This document shows positions 43,151-51,541 of a stretch of DNA of 64,000 bases, piece by piece. Below the pieces are notes generated by a model, which worked only from the letters and a program-made list of their open reading frames with translations, searched no databases and was not told the DNA's origin. This DNA comes from Flagellimonas onchidii (GTDB taxonomy: Bacteria > Bacteroidota > Bacteroidia > Flavobacteriales > Flavobacteriaceae), in contig NZ_SRXX01000002.1 of the NCBI RefSeq assembly GCF_004804315.1, forward strand, positions 310,001 through 374,000, given 5' to 3'. How positions within the stretch are numbered: the first letter of the stretch is position 1; the number at the start of each line of letters is the position of its first letter. The position numbers were made by a program, and so were the translations under genes.

Positions 43151-45946
43151 TTATTGATTGATATATAAATATCCTGTGGCGTTTCTACGTTCTCCCTCAT
43201 CAACATATTTTATGATGTAGAAGTATACTCCTGCAGGAAGTACATTTCCTTTATTCAACGAGGTTCCCGTATTTGCAATTCCTCTAAAAGCATTGGAATT
43301 GTTATCATAGTTTTCTGTCTTAAATACTGGTGTACCCCATCGATTGATTATTTCCACACTGTTATTTGAAAACAATTCAATGTTATCTATTCTGAAGAAG
43401 TCATTGGTACCGTCTCCATCAGGAGTAATAATTGAATTTCCAATTTCAACTCCACAGATTGTACCTTGTGGTGGTGTTCCACCATCTGAATCACAAGGAT
43501 CCAATGGGTCAGTATTATCAGAAACCTCTTCGCCATCCTGAATAGTATCGCCATCTGAATCTGGGTTATCCGGATCAGTTCCTAAATTAGTTTCATCTTC
43601 ATCGCTCAAACCATCGTTATCTCTGTCACAGAATGAATCAGGAAGTGGCGTTCCTCCTACAGAATCACAATCTTCAAAAGGATTAGTTCCATCAGAAACC
43701 TCTTGGCCATCATTAATAGTATCACCATCGGTATCAGCATTATAGACTTCCGTTCCTAACGTCAATTCTTCACTGTTTGTAAGGCCATCACCATCACAAT
43801 CGGCCGCTGCCCATATGGCATTGGCGGAATCATAGCCCGTGTAGCCCACACTTTGAACAGGGTCGCAAGGGTCGTTCGGATCCGTACCGTTGTTTGCTTC
43901 TAAATCATCATCAATACCATCACCATCGGTGTCACTTGATGGTTCATAGGGGTCAGTCCCATTGGTGTCCTCGTCGCCATTGACAACCCCATCGCCATCG
44001 CAATCGGCCGCCGCCCATATGGCATTGGCTGAATCATAGCCCGTGTAGCCCGCACCTTGGACAGGGTCGCAGGGGTCGTTCAAGTCCGTACCATCATTGG
44101 TCTCATTATCATCATCAATGCCATCGCCATCGGTATCACCAGAGGCTTGGTAAGGATCAGTACCATTGGTGTCCTCGTCGCCATTGACCACCCCATCGCC
44201 ATCACAATCGGCCGCTGCCCATATGGCATTGGCAGAATCATAGCCCGTATAGCCAGCACTTTGGACAGGGTCACAGGGATCGTTCAGATCCGTGCCGTTA
44301 TTTACTTCGTTGTTATCATCAATGCCATCGCCGTCAGTATCACCAGAGGCTTGGTAAGGATCCGTGCCGTTGGTGGCCTCGTCGCCGTTGACCACCCCAT
44401 CGCTATCACAATCGGCCGCCGCCCAGATGGCATTGGCGGAATCATAGCCCGTATAGCCAGCACTTTGGGCAGGGTCGCAGGGGTCGTTCAGGTCCGTACC
44501 GTCATTGGTCTCGTTGTCATCATCAATGCCATCACCGTCGGTATCGACCAGTAGATAGGGATCCGTCCCGTTGGTAACTTCAATGCTATTGATCAGGCCA
44601 TCGCCATCACAATCTGCCGCTGCCCATATCGCGTTGGCGGAATCGTAGCCCGTATAGCCGGCTGCCTGCACGGGAAGACAGGGGTCAAGGGCCTCTGCCG
44701 CTAAAGCCTCCAAATTGTCGGCAACCCCGTCGCCATCTGTGTCCGTGTTATAAGGATCTGTGGCATTGGTAACCTCGTCACCGTTCAATATCGTGTCCCC
44801 ATCACAGTCCCCGGCTGCCCATATCGCGTTGGCGGCATCGTAGCCCGTATAGCCGGCTGCCTGCACGGGAAGACAGGGGTCTAAAGAATTTGCTCCATCC
44901 GTTATATTTATTACACCATCTCCATCGTCATCGCATTCATTAGAAGTTACCGAGGCATTTATACTGCTTACATCCGCTTGTCCAGCACCGGCAATTGTTG
45001 GAATACCATTTAAATCTACCGTATCACCTAAACTATCTTGGGCATCTAAATCGCCCAATGTGAAACCACCATCTCCTTCTAAAGCATCGGGACAAGTATC
45101 GGCATCACTATCGCTATCAAAATGATCGGCCAAAGTATCATTATCGTTATCCCTATATGCACATGACCATGAAAGGTCAGAAATCAATATTGCAGTAAAC
45201 TCCGAAAAGGAAGTTGCATCTGCATTCGTGAACTCAATAACAATTTGATCAACCGGCTGCCCAATGTTAAAAATAACATCTCCATCTGTGGTATTGCTAA
45301 AAGGAACCAATTGAAGTCCTTGAAATACGCCACCTCCTAAATCACTAACAAAAGCTGGATTTGGAACCGTATAATCTGTGCCATTGACAAGAGCAATATT
45401 TTGCGACTCATTAGAGGCGGTTACTGTTACTTGATCAATAAAATCATTTGTTGGGTCAGTATTCAAATCTATATCTACAACCGAAAAACTTAGTCCTGTA
45501 ACGGGTCTATCAAAACTTATGGTATAAACTATACTAGTTCCTATCAATTCGTCTGCCAACGCATTGATAAGCAATCCATCTGTACCATTAAATCCAGTAC
45601 CTTCAGTTACGTCAAGTCCAGGGTTACCAACAAAATCAGTACCAGTATTGGTAACTGTTACTTCGGTAGCGTTAATAGTGGTAGTTACGTTTATCTCAGC
45701 CTCGTCACCAGGGTCACCGGTTCCAGTCCACACAGGAACTCCCCAGATAAGATCTGAAGCTGTACAATCATATTCATTAATGTCCAAAATACCGTCGTTA
45801 TCATCGTCAGAATCCGCATTATTAAGGATTCCATCACCATCATAGTCTTCGGTATTTGCTGTTTGGGCAAATGCACTAGTACCTATAATAAGTAAGAGAA
45901 AGGTAGTTAGAACAAATTGCTTTTTTTTAAAAATCGAATAAATCAT
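43151..45946 (-). CDS. Large secreted TSP3-repeat protein with type B T9SS (gliding-motility-associated) C-terminus
   Basis: A 931-aa exported protein. The signal peptide (residues 1-27, ending A-F-A-Q) leads to an Asp-rich calcium segment, then a beta-sandwich-like region (about 55-270), then calcium-binding thrombospondin-type-3 repeats to about residue 830. Six copies of a unit with G-Y-T-G-Y-D-[AS]-A-N-A-I-W-A and D-T-D-G-D-G-I-D-D are present, spaced about 68 residues. The last 85 residues form a CHU_C-type domain (I-I-T-P-D-G-D-G-T-N-D-F-F, I-I-N-R-W-G, P-A-G-V-Y-F-Y-I-I). This signals export by the type IX system with a PorP/SprF partner, encoded next. An adhesin or structural surface role is inferred. 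Confidence 0.92.
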   Translation of the reverse strand: MIYSIFKKKQFVLTTFLLLIIGTSAFAQTANTEDYDGDGILNNADSDDDNDGILDINEYDCTASDLIWGVPVWTGTGDPGDEAEINVTTTINATEVTVTNTGTDFVGNPGLDVTEGTGFNGTDGLLINALADELIGTSIVYTISFDRPVTGLSFSVVDIDLNTDPTNDFIDQVTVTASNESQNIALVNGTDYTVPNPAFVSDLGGGVFQGLQLVPFSNTTDGDVIFNIGQPVDQIVIEFTNADATSFSEFTAILISDLSWSCAYRDNDNDTLADHFDSDSDADTCPDALEGDGGFTLGDLDAQDSLGDTVDLNGIPTIAGAGQADVSSINASVTSNECDDDGDGVINITDGANSLDPCLPVQAAGYTGYDAANAIWAAGDCDGDTILNGDEVTNATDPYNTDTDGDGVADNLEALAAEALDPCLPVQAAGYTGYDSANAIWAAADCDGDGLINSIEVTNGTDPYLLVDTDGDGIDDDNETNDGTDLNDPCDPAQSAGYTGYDSANAIWAAADCDSDGVVNGDEATNGTDPYQASGDTDGDGIDDNNEVNNGTDLNDPCDPVQSAGYTGYDSANAIWAAADCDGDGVVNGDEDTNGTDPYQASGDTDGDGIDDDNETNDGTDLNDPCDPVQGAGYTGYDSANAIWAAADCDGDGVVNGDEDTNGTDPYEPSSDTDGDGIDDDLEANNGTDPNDPCDPVQSVGYTGYDSANAIWAAADCDGDGLTNSEELTLGTEVYNADTDGDTINDGQEVSDGTNPFEDCDSVGGTPLPDSFCDRDNDGLSDEDETNLGTDPDNPDSDGDTIQDGEEVSDNTDPLDPCDSDGGTPPQGTICGVEIGNSIITPDGDGTNDFFRIDNIELFSNNSVEIINRWGTPVFKTENYDNNSNAFRGIANTGTSLNKGNVLPAGVYFYIIKYVDEGERRNATGYLYINQ
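43797..44889 (-). repeat. Tandem 204-bp coding repeats (TSP3 units) in the type B protein gene
   Basis: A conserved anchor within the unit occurs at 43797, 44001, 44205, 44409, 44610 and 44805, giving periods of 204, 204, 204, 201 and 195 bp. Units are highly similar at the DNA level. The array is entirely coding and encodes calcium-binding loops rich in Asp, Gly and Asn. Confidence 0.9.
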
Positions 45947-46000
45947 CTGGCTATTAGTTTTAACAAAATTTTTCGGTTAATAAATATATCGTTTCCAAAT

Positions 46001-48544
46001 TCATTTTTTAATGATTTTGTAATGAGTTATTGAATTTAAGGTGGTTACAACTAAAAAATAAACCCCTTTAGATAGTTGAGCAACATTTATCTTTACATAT
46101 CCTTGACTGTCAGATTCCAAATTTTGGCTTATTGCCCTAGTCCCATTTATATCAAAAACATTCAATTGAACTTTTTCGTAGGCCTGCCCGCCAACATAAA
46201 CAGTTAAATCTTTGTCATCAATTGGATTAGGATAAACATAACCCTTCTTACCTAGGACAATAACCTTCTCAAAAGTACCTTGACAGATTAGGTCGGTGCT
46301 TATTTTAATCTTGTTCTCAATAGTGGTACTAAGGGTTAACGTAACCTTGTTTTCGGTAGTTTCATAAACCTTTCCGTTTAGTTCAATTGTATAGGAATCA
46401 GAGCCGGAAAGCTCCATGTCTACCTGATTTTCTAATCCAGTCATATTCAACTCTACACCAAGAGGTTCTGGTTCCGAAACAATCAAGTTGTAGCATTGCT
46501 CGTAACCGCTGACATTCTTTATGCTGATGCATAATGTGTAACTATCAGCAGGTAAGTCATTAAAGAACAAATCTTTAGTAAATTCAACATTCCCAGCTTC
46601 ACCTCCATTACTATTTGTAAGAACAGCAACGTAGTTCATAGTTTTTTCTGCACTTACTTCTATTTGGGCATTTTCACTACCCACACAGGATGTGCCGATA
46701 GTCTTTACTTTAAAGTTTTCGGCTCCCAAAGAAATCTCACAACCATCAGTATCCACTATAGCGCCGTTAGAAGTATCTTCACAAATATCCTCTTCGTTGG
46801 GTACTCCATCGTTATCAATATCTAAGTCACAAGCATCTCCGATACCATCTTGGTCAAAATCTTCTTGTCCCGGATTGTACGTTGTTGGACAATTGTCATT
46901 TTCATTTGTAATACCATCATTGTCTTCGTCATTCTGAATGGTGTATTCATATGGGTCAGTCCCACTCTCATACTCATCTCTATTAGAAAGGCTGTCACCA
47001 TCACAATCGGCCACTGCCCATATGGCATTGGCGGAATCATAGCCCGTATAGCCAGCACTTTGGACAGGGTCACAGGGGTCGTTCAGATCCGTACCGTCAT
47101 TGGTCTCGTTGTCATCATCAATACCATCGCCGTCGGTATCACCAGAGGCTTGGTAAGGATCCGTCCCATTGGTGGCCTCATCGCCATTGACAACCCCATC
47201 GCCATCACAATCGGCCGCCGCCCATATGGCATTGGCGGAATCATAACCCGTATAGCCCGCACCTTGGACAGGGTCGCAGGGGTCGTTCAAGTCCGTACCG
47301 TCATTGGTCTCGTTGTCATCATCAATGCCATCACCGTCGGTATCGACCAGTAGATAGGGATCCGTCCCGTTGGTAACTTCAACGCTATTGATCAGGCCAT
47401 CGCCATCACAATCTGCCGCTGCCCATATCGCGTTGGCGGCATCGTAGCCCGTATAGCCGGCTGCCTGCACGGGAAGACAGGGGTCAAGGGCCTCTGCCGC
47501 TGAAGCCTCCAAATTGTCGGCAACCCCGTCGCCATCGGTATCATCATAAACACTTATAAGTACCGTATCGGAATAGCCGCCATCATCTGTTGTAACAGTT
47601 ATGGTAGCCGATCCAGATGAAATTGTACTTACTAATCCGTTGTTTACAGTAGCTACCGATAAATTATCACTCGTCCATACTAGCGATTGATTGGTAGCAT
47701 TGTTCGGGACTACAGTTGCAGTCAATGAAACAGATTCTCCCGTTATCAAGCTTACCATGTTTGAGGATAAATTCACTCCCGTAACAGCAATATTTGTTGT
47801 CAATGGGTCTGGAACAGCTCCACCATTAATAAAATATGCTGCCCTAGTCCTCATAAACTCTGAAAGTAAATCCTCTCCCAAAACAGAGGGGTGTACTCCG
47901 TCAAAACCAGCTGCGCCTACATCAAAATATGTTAGGTAATTTGTTCTCGTGAAATTGTATAAATCAACTATGGGATTACCATCTATATTGATTTGGGAAG
48001 GTGTGTTGGCCAATATTTTTGGAATCAAAATGTCCTGATTATATGGTAAACTTCCCAACGATTCGTTGTTATAAATATCTTCTGCAATATCATAGGTTCG
48101 AAACGTAATTGGCATAATAATTACATCCTCTTTCCGAGTTTGCCCGATAGCCGTAATCAGTGCGTCATAATCATCACTAATATTTTGAAGTTGTGTTGCT
48201 GTCGCAGTATTATAAGGTCTTGTATCGGTAACATTGTTTCCTCCAATATGTACCATAAACAGGGTATTGGAGGTATGGGTATTCATAGCAGTTTCCAAAA
48301 CGCTAATGATGTCATTTATGTTTGAACCCCCAAATCCATATCCATATACATCTACATCAACACCGCTCGCCTTCCATTCTGTCGTCCTTGCTGAATTTGG
48401 TGTATTTAAGTCCCTTCCATATACCTGTTCCATTATTGAAGCGCCTACAACCACTACCTTGTCGTACTGAGAATAAATAGAGGACGAAAAAATAAACAGA
48501 AGAAGAAGAAGAAGTACTATTTTACCAAATACTTGTTTTCTCAT
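46001..48544 (-). CDS. Secreted SGNH-hydrolase / Ig-like / TSP3 protein with type A T9SS sorting domain
   Basis: An 847-aa exported protein. After a signal peptide (about residues 1-26) comes an SGNH hydrolase domain: V-V-G-A-S-I-M-E-Q near 34, G-F-G-G-S-N, H-I-G-G-N-N and G-V-H-P-S, so all four blocks can be read. A bacterial Ig-like (Big_2) domain follows (about 255-335), then three TSP3 units like those in the next gene, further calcium loops, and an Ig-like stretch. It ends with a type A sorting domain (Y-P-N-P-I, G-V-Y-F-L-V-V, H-Y-K-I-I-K-K). The protein is probably an esterase or lipase-like enzyme anchored or released at the surface through the type IX system. Confidence 0.9.
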   Translation of the reverse strand: MRKQVFGKIVLLLLLLFIFSSSIYSQYDKVVVVGASIMEQVYGRDLNTPNSARTTEWKASGVDVDVYGYGFGGSNINDIISVLETAMNTHTSNTLFMVHIGGNNVTDTRPYNTATATQLQNISDDYDALITAIGQTRKEDVIIMPITFRTYDIAEDIYNNESLGSLPYNQDILIPKILANTPSQINIDGNPIVDLYNFTRTNYLTYFDVGAAGFDGVHPSVLGEDLLSEFMRTRAAYFINGGAVPDPLTTNIAVTGVNLSSNMVSLITGESVSLTATVVPNNATNQSLVWTSDNLSVATVNNGLVSTISSGSATITVTTDDGGYSDTVLISVYDDTDGDGVADNLEASAAEALDPCLPVQAAGYTGYDAANAIWAAADCDGDGLINSVEVTNGTDPYLLVDTDGDGIDDDNETNDGTDLNDPCDPVQGAGYTGYDSANAIWAAADCDGDGVVNGDEATNGTDPYQASGDTDGDGIDDDNETNDGTDLNDPCDPVQSAGYTGYDSANAIWAVADCDGDSLSNRDEYESGTDPYEYTIQNDEDNDGITNENDNCPTTYNPGQEDFDQDGIGDACDLDIDNDGVPNEEDICEDTSNGAIVDTDGCEISLGAENFKVKTIGTSCVGSENAQIEVSAEKTMNYVAVLTNSNGGEAGNVEFTKDLFFNDLPADSYTLCISIKNVSGYEQCYNLIVSEPEPLGVELNMTGLENQVDMELSGSDSYTIELNGKVYETTENKVTLTLSTTIENKIKISTDLICQGTFEKVIVLGKKGYVYPNPIDDKDLTVYVGGQAYEKVQLNVFDINGTRAISQNLESDSQGYVKINVAQLSKGVYFLVVTTLNSITHYKIIKK
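47004..47540 (-). repeat. TSP3 coding repeats shared with the neighbouring gene
   Basis: Anchors at 47004, 47208 and 47409 show periods of 204 and 201 bp. The segment about 47261-47533 is nearly identical to about 44452-44726 of the neighbouring gene, with only a handful of differences over some 270 bp by eye. Confidence 0.88.
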
Positions 48545-48585
48545 ATAGCATCAAAAGTGTTATCTATGGTTGACTGGCATCGTAA

Positions 48586-48593
48586 CAAATGTA
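48586..48593 (-). promoter_or_regulatory. Putative minus-strand -7 element for the SGNH/TSP3 gene
   Basis: The minus strand reads TACATTTG, matching TAnnTTTG, about 42 nt before the ATG at 48544. No -33 box was found at normal distance. The gene may also be read from the OmpA-like gene upstream. Confidence 0.35.
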
Positions 48594-48612
48594 CTGGACA
48601 TTAGTAATACTT

Positions 48613-49788
48613 TTAGTTAAGTTTGACAATTACAAACTCCGACCTTCTATTCTTTCCATGTTTCTCCTCCGGGCAGTTAACGCCATCTTCACACTCGTTG
48701 GTCAATCTTGTCTCACCAAATGCATCATTTTTTATTCTGTCTTGGGTGATGCCCTTGGACAAGATATAGTTCATCGTTCTTTCAGCTCGTCTTTCAGATA
48801 GCCATTGGTTGTACTTTTTTGTACCTCGTGAATCTGTATGGGCACTTACCTTAATAACCAAACTAGGAGTATTTTCCATTATACCAACTAATTTGTCCAA
48901 AACTTCTTTGTCATTAGCAGTTAAATATGACGAGTTAAGTTTGAAATAGACATTAGATAATTTATCAATCTCGTTTCTAATTTTAGCAAGTCTAGCCTCT
49001 TCAGCTTCCTTTTTTGCCTTTTCTGCTGCAGCCAATCGTGCTGTTTCTTTTTCTTTTTCCAATCTCTCAGCCAACAAACGAGCCTCCTCATCGGCCTTTT
49101 GTTTGGCCGCAATTGAATCTTGTATACGCTGCTGTTCTTCTAACAGTGCTAGTTTTTCCTCGCCTTTTCTGGATAATCCTTTTTTGACATTAAATCTATA
49201 TGCTACACCGAGTGCATGCTGAATATGATTTGTTGCATTTTCCGTATTCATGGCCCATTTACCAGTGGTGCTAAAATCCAATCCCCAATGATCAGAAAAC
49301 CAAGTTCTGAATCCCGCTAAAGCATTATAAGTTCCTCGACCCTGATTATTGGCATCGGTATATCCTGCTCCGACCCCTACATAAGGATCAAAGAAACCTG
49401 TTTCACCTAAAATCATATTTAAATCATAGCTAATCCTAAAGTCCAGCCCATAATAATCTACATCAGCTGGGATAGCTTCTCCATCCACAATTTTCCCTTC
49501 TTTATATTTATTATAGGTGGCAACTGCTTCCAAACCAAGACCGTTCTCAAAGTAACGACCTATACTGGCGCGTGAGGGGTGAGGTACTGTATGCCAATGC
49601 CATCCGTCACTAAAGTCGAATAGACTACCAAAGGCATCTCCAGAATCATCAACGAAATTTGTTCCTAAACTGACCAACCAATAGCTTTTTACAATGCTAT
49701 CTTTTTTTGTCAACTGTACTTCTTGTCCTGTAGAACTAAGGGAAGTTAATAAAACAAGTACCGCTATAAGAGGCTTTAGGCGTATCAT
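48613..49788 (-). CDS. OmpA-family outer-membrane protein
   Basis: A 391-aa protein. A signal peptide (residues 1-22, ending S-S-T-G-Q) precedes a beta-barrel-like region (about 30-210, with Y-G-L-D-F-R-I-S-Y-D and Y-V-G-V-G-A-G-Y). An Ala/Glu/Lys-rich coiled coil follows (about 215-275), then a C-terminal OmpA peptidoglycan-binding domain. The latter shows Y-F-K-L-N-S-S-Y-L, V-S-A-H-T-D-S-R-G, L-S-E-R-R-A-E-R-T and N-R-R-S-E-F. It would anchor the outer membrane to the cell wall. It is the first gene of the minus-strand surface cluster and ends 68 nt before the SGNH/TSP3 gene. A link to type IX secretion is suggested by position. Confidence 0.92.
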   Translation of the reverse strand: MIRLKPLIAVLVLLTSLSSTGQEVQLTKKDSIVKSYWLVSLGTNFVDDSGDAFGSLFDFSDGWHWHTVPHPSRASIGRYFENGLGLEAVATYNKYKEGKIVDGEAIPADVDYYGLDFRISYDLNMILGETGFFDPYVGVGAGYTDANNQGRGTYNALAGFRTWFSDHWGLDFSTTGKWAMNTENATNHIQHALGVAYRFNVKKGLSRKGEEKLALLEEQQRIQDSIAAKQKADEEARLLAERLEKEKETARLAAAEKAKKEAEEARLAKIRNEIDKLSNVYFKLNSSYLTANDKEVLDKLVGIMENTPSLVIKVSAHTDSRGTKKYNQWLSERRAERTMNYILSKGITQDRIKNDAFGETRLTNECEDGVNCPEEKHGKNRRSEFVIVKLN

Positions 49789-49817
49789 GCTAATAAGATT
49801 TGAGGTTCTTTCCTACA

Positions 49818-49825
49818 CAAATCTA
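49818..49825 (-). promoter_or_regulatory. Putative minus-strand -7 element for the OmpA-like gene
   Basis: The minus strand reads TAGATTTG, 30 nt before the ATG at 49788, giving a leader of about 25 nt. No -33 TTTG is seen at the usual distance. Confidence 0.45.
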
Positions 49826-49910
49826 ATTTTAACCCTCTTAAATTGTTGGCTTTGTACTTTGAAGTGCTCTTATTTTCGATAAGAAGTAAAAATGGTAAAA
49901 TCCGTATTGG

Positions 49911-50366
49911 TTAAAATCCCAATTTTTGAATACTTACCTTTTTTGAAGTAATGGGCAGTTTATAGAGATAAAATGGGTAAACAGTGAGGGTTTTCCTGCT
50001 TTTTGACCCATCTCTATTTTCATTTAGTTCGATGGTAATCAACACATTATTTTCCTCTTCCGTTTTTCGCAGTAAAGGTTCTTTTTCTCCTTTATGCTCT
50101 CCGGTACAGACTGCTAGAATCATGTTTTTGGAAAAATCTACATCTGGTACCGGTAACCCCGGTTTTCGGGTTTTGTTAATTCTGGAATAGAATTTTCTCA
50201 AGGCCTTGGTATCCGAAATTATCGAGGCTTCATAATCTAGAACCCCACTATAATCATCCGCGGCAATTAATTCCATATCACTGTTTTCTGTAGCCATTGT
50301 TTTCGCATCATGCTGAGCTTTACAAGATATTAAACAGATAAAGGATATGATCAAAATATACCTCAT
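49911..50366 (-). CDS. Small putative lipoprotein, possibly PrcB-like
   Basis: A 151-aa protein with a short lipoprotein signal ending C-L-I-S-C at residue 15. The middle part (S-K-N-M-I-L-A-V-C-T-G-E near residue 80) vaguely recalls the core of PrcB-type protease-complex subunits, but I cannot assign it firmly. It starts 3 nt after the bshA stop on the minus strand, so it is co-transcribed with bshA. The function is unknown. Confidence 0.75.
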   Translation of the reverse strand: MRYILIISFICLISCKAQHDAKTMATENSDMELIAADDYSGVLDYEASIISDTKALRKFYSRINKTRKPGLPVPDVDFSKNMILAVCTGEHKGEKEPLLRKTEEENNVLITIELNENRDGSKSRKTLTVYPFYLYKLPITSKKVSIQKLGF

Positions 50367-50369
50367 TAA

Positions 50370-51512
50370 TCAAAAAGTATTTTTAAATCTCGATTTATAG
50401 GCCTTTTCATATACTTCTTCATAGAGCGGTAAAATGTTTAAGATGTCGAACTTGGAGGCTACCTCGTGCGCATTTTCTTTGAATTGTTCAAGTACTACAT
50501 TGTCGGACAATATATATAATGCTTTTTCTGCCATTTCTGCAACATCACCAACATCAGCCAAATAACCTGACACCCCATCTTTGTTAACCTCAGGAATACC
50601 ACCGGTATTACTGGATATTACAGGAACCCTATTAATCATGGCTTCCAACGCTGCCAAACCAAAACTTTCGGATTTTGATGGTAACAAGAACAAATCTGAA
50701 AAGCACAGTATCCTATCTATTTCGTTGCTATTGCCCAAGAAAACAACTTTATCCTTTATATCAAGGTCGTCACACAGCTGTTCTGCGTACTCTTTTTCAG
50801 GACCCTCTCCTACCATTATAAGCTTAGCAGGTATTTCCTGCTGTACTCTATAAAAGACATGAATCACATCAGGAATGTTCTTGACTTTTCTAAAGTTACT
50901 AATATGCGTAATGATACGTTCATCTTCATTAGCCATCAATGAACGTTGACAGTCGGCATAATTGGGTTGGTATTTTGATGAGTCAATAAAATTGGGGATA
51001 ACCTCAATTTCCTTTTCGATATCAAAGATTTCCAATGTGCTTTGCTTCAATCCCTCAGAAACAGAGGTTACCACATCTGATTTGTTTATGCTGAAATTCA
51101 CTGCGGGCTTATAAAAGGGATGCTTGCCCACCAAAGTGATATCTGTTCCGTGCAGAGTGGTAATCATCGGAATGAAAATTCCCTCTTCCTGAAGCATCTT
51201 TTTTGCCATATAACCAGCATATGCATGGGGTATTGCGTAGTGAACATGCAGTAGTTCGATACCATACAACCGAATGGTATCTACCAATTTACTGGATAAA
51301 GCCAATTCATACGGTTGATAATGAAACAAGGGATACTCTGGAACATGAACCTCATGGAAATGAATGTTATTTCCAAGAAGTCCCAATCTTACAGGTTGTT
51401 TATAGGTTACAAAATGAACTTCATGCCCTCTTTCGGCCAAGGCGATGCCCAATTCGGTCGCCACAACACCACTACCCCCAAATGTAGGGTAACAAACTAT
51501 AGCTATCTTCAT
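50370..51512 (-). CDS. bshA: N-acetyl-alpha-D-glucosaminyl L-malate synthase (bacillithiol synthesis)
   Basis: A 380-aa GT4-family enzyme catalysing the first step of bacillithiol synthesis, joining GlcNAc from UDP-GlcNAc to L-malate. The diagnostic N-terminus IVCYPTFGGSGVVATELG is present. It is followed by H-V-H-Y-A-I-P-H-A-Y, T-L-H-G-T-D-I-T-L-V-G and V-S-E-G-L-K, which separate BshA from other GT4 proteins. The C-terminal domain has I-S-N-F-R-x-V-K and the EX7E motif in S-E-S-F-G-L-A-A-L-E-A-M. Bacillithiol is the main low-molecular-weight thiol of many Bacteroidota. The gene lies between the GH3 fusion (29 nt) and the lipoprotein (3 nt). Confidence 0.95.
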   Translation of the reverse strand: MKIAIVCYPTFGGSGVVATELGIALAERGHEVHFVTYKQPVRLGLLGNNIHFHEVHVPEYPLFHYQPYELALSSKLVDTIRLYGIELLHVHYAIPHAYAGYMAKKMLQEEGIFIPMITTLHGTDITLVGKHPFYKPAVNFSINKSDVVTSVSEGLKQSTLEIFDIEKEIEVIPNFIDSSKYQPNYADCQRSLMANEDERIITHISNFRKVKNIPDVIHVFYRVQQEIPAKLIMVGEGPEKEYAEQLCDDLDIKDKVVFLGNSNEIDRILCFSDLFLLPSKSESFGLAALEAMINRVPVISSNTGGIPEVNKDGVSGYLADVGDVAEMAEKALYILSDNVVLEQFKENAHEVASKFDILNILPLYEEVYEKAYKSRFKNTF

Positions 51513-51517
51513 ATAGG

Positions 51518-51525
51518 CAAATCTA
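51518..51525 (-). promoter_or_regulatory. Putative minus-strand -7 element immediately before bshA
   Basis: The minus strand reads TAGATTTG only 5 nt before the ATG at 51512. If used, transcription would start at or next to the start codon, giving a leaderless or nearly leaderless message. No -33 box is visible, so this may be chance. Confidence 0.25.
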
Positions 51526-51541
51526 AGGCAATATTTTAAGC

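Noticed and set aside
44057-44554. 165-codon plus-strand frame opposite the TSP3 repeats, and a similar 167-codon frame at 46850-47353
   Set aside because: Both are antisense shadows of the repeat units: repetition of a stop-poor, codon-biased sequence keeps the opposite frame open. No independent start context or family resemblance.
43797-44889. Regular repeats as a CRISPR array
   Set aside because: The repeats are about 204 bp with no short repeat/spacer alternation and are fully coding.
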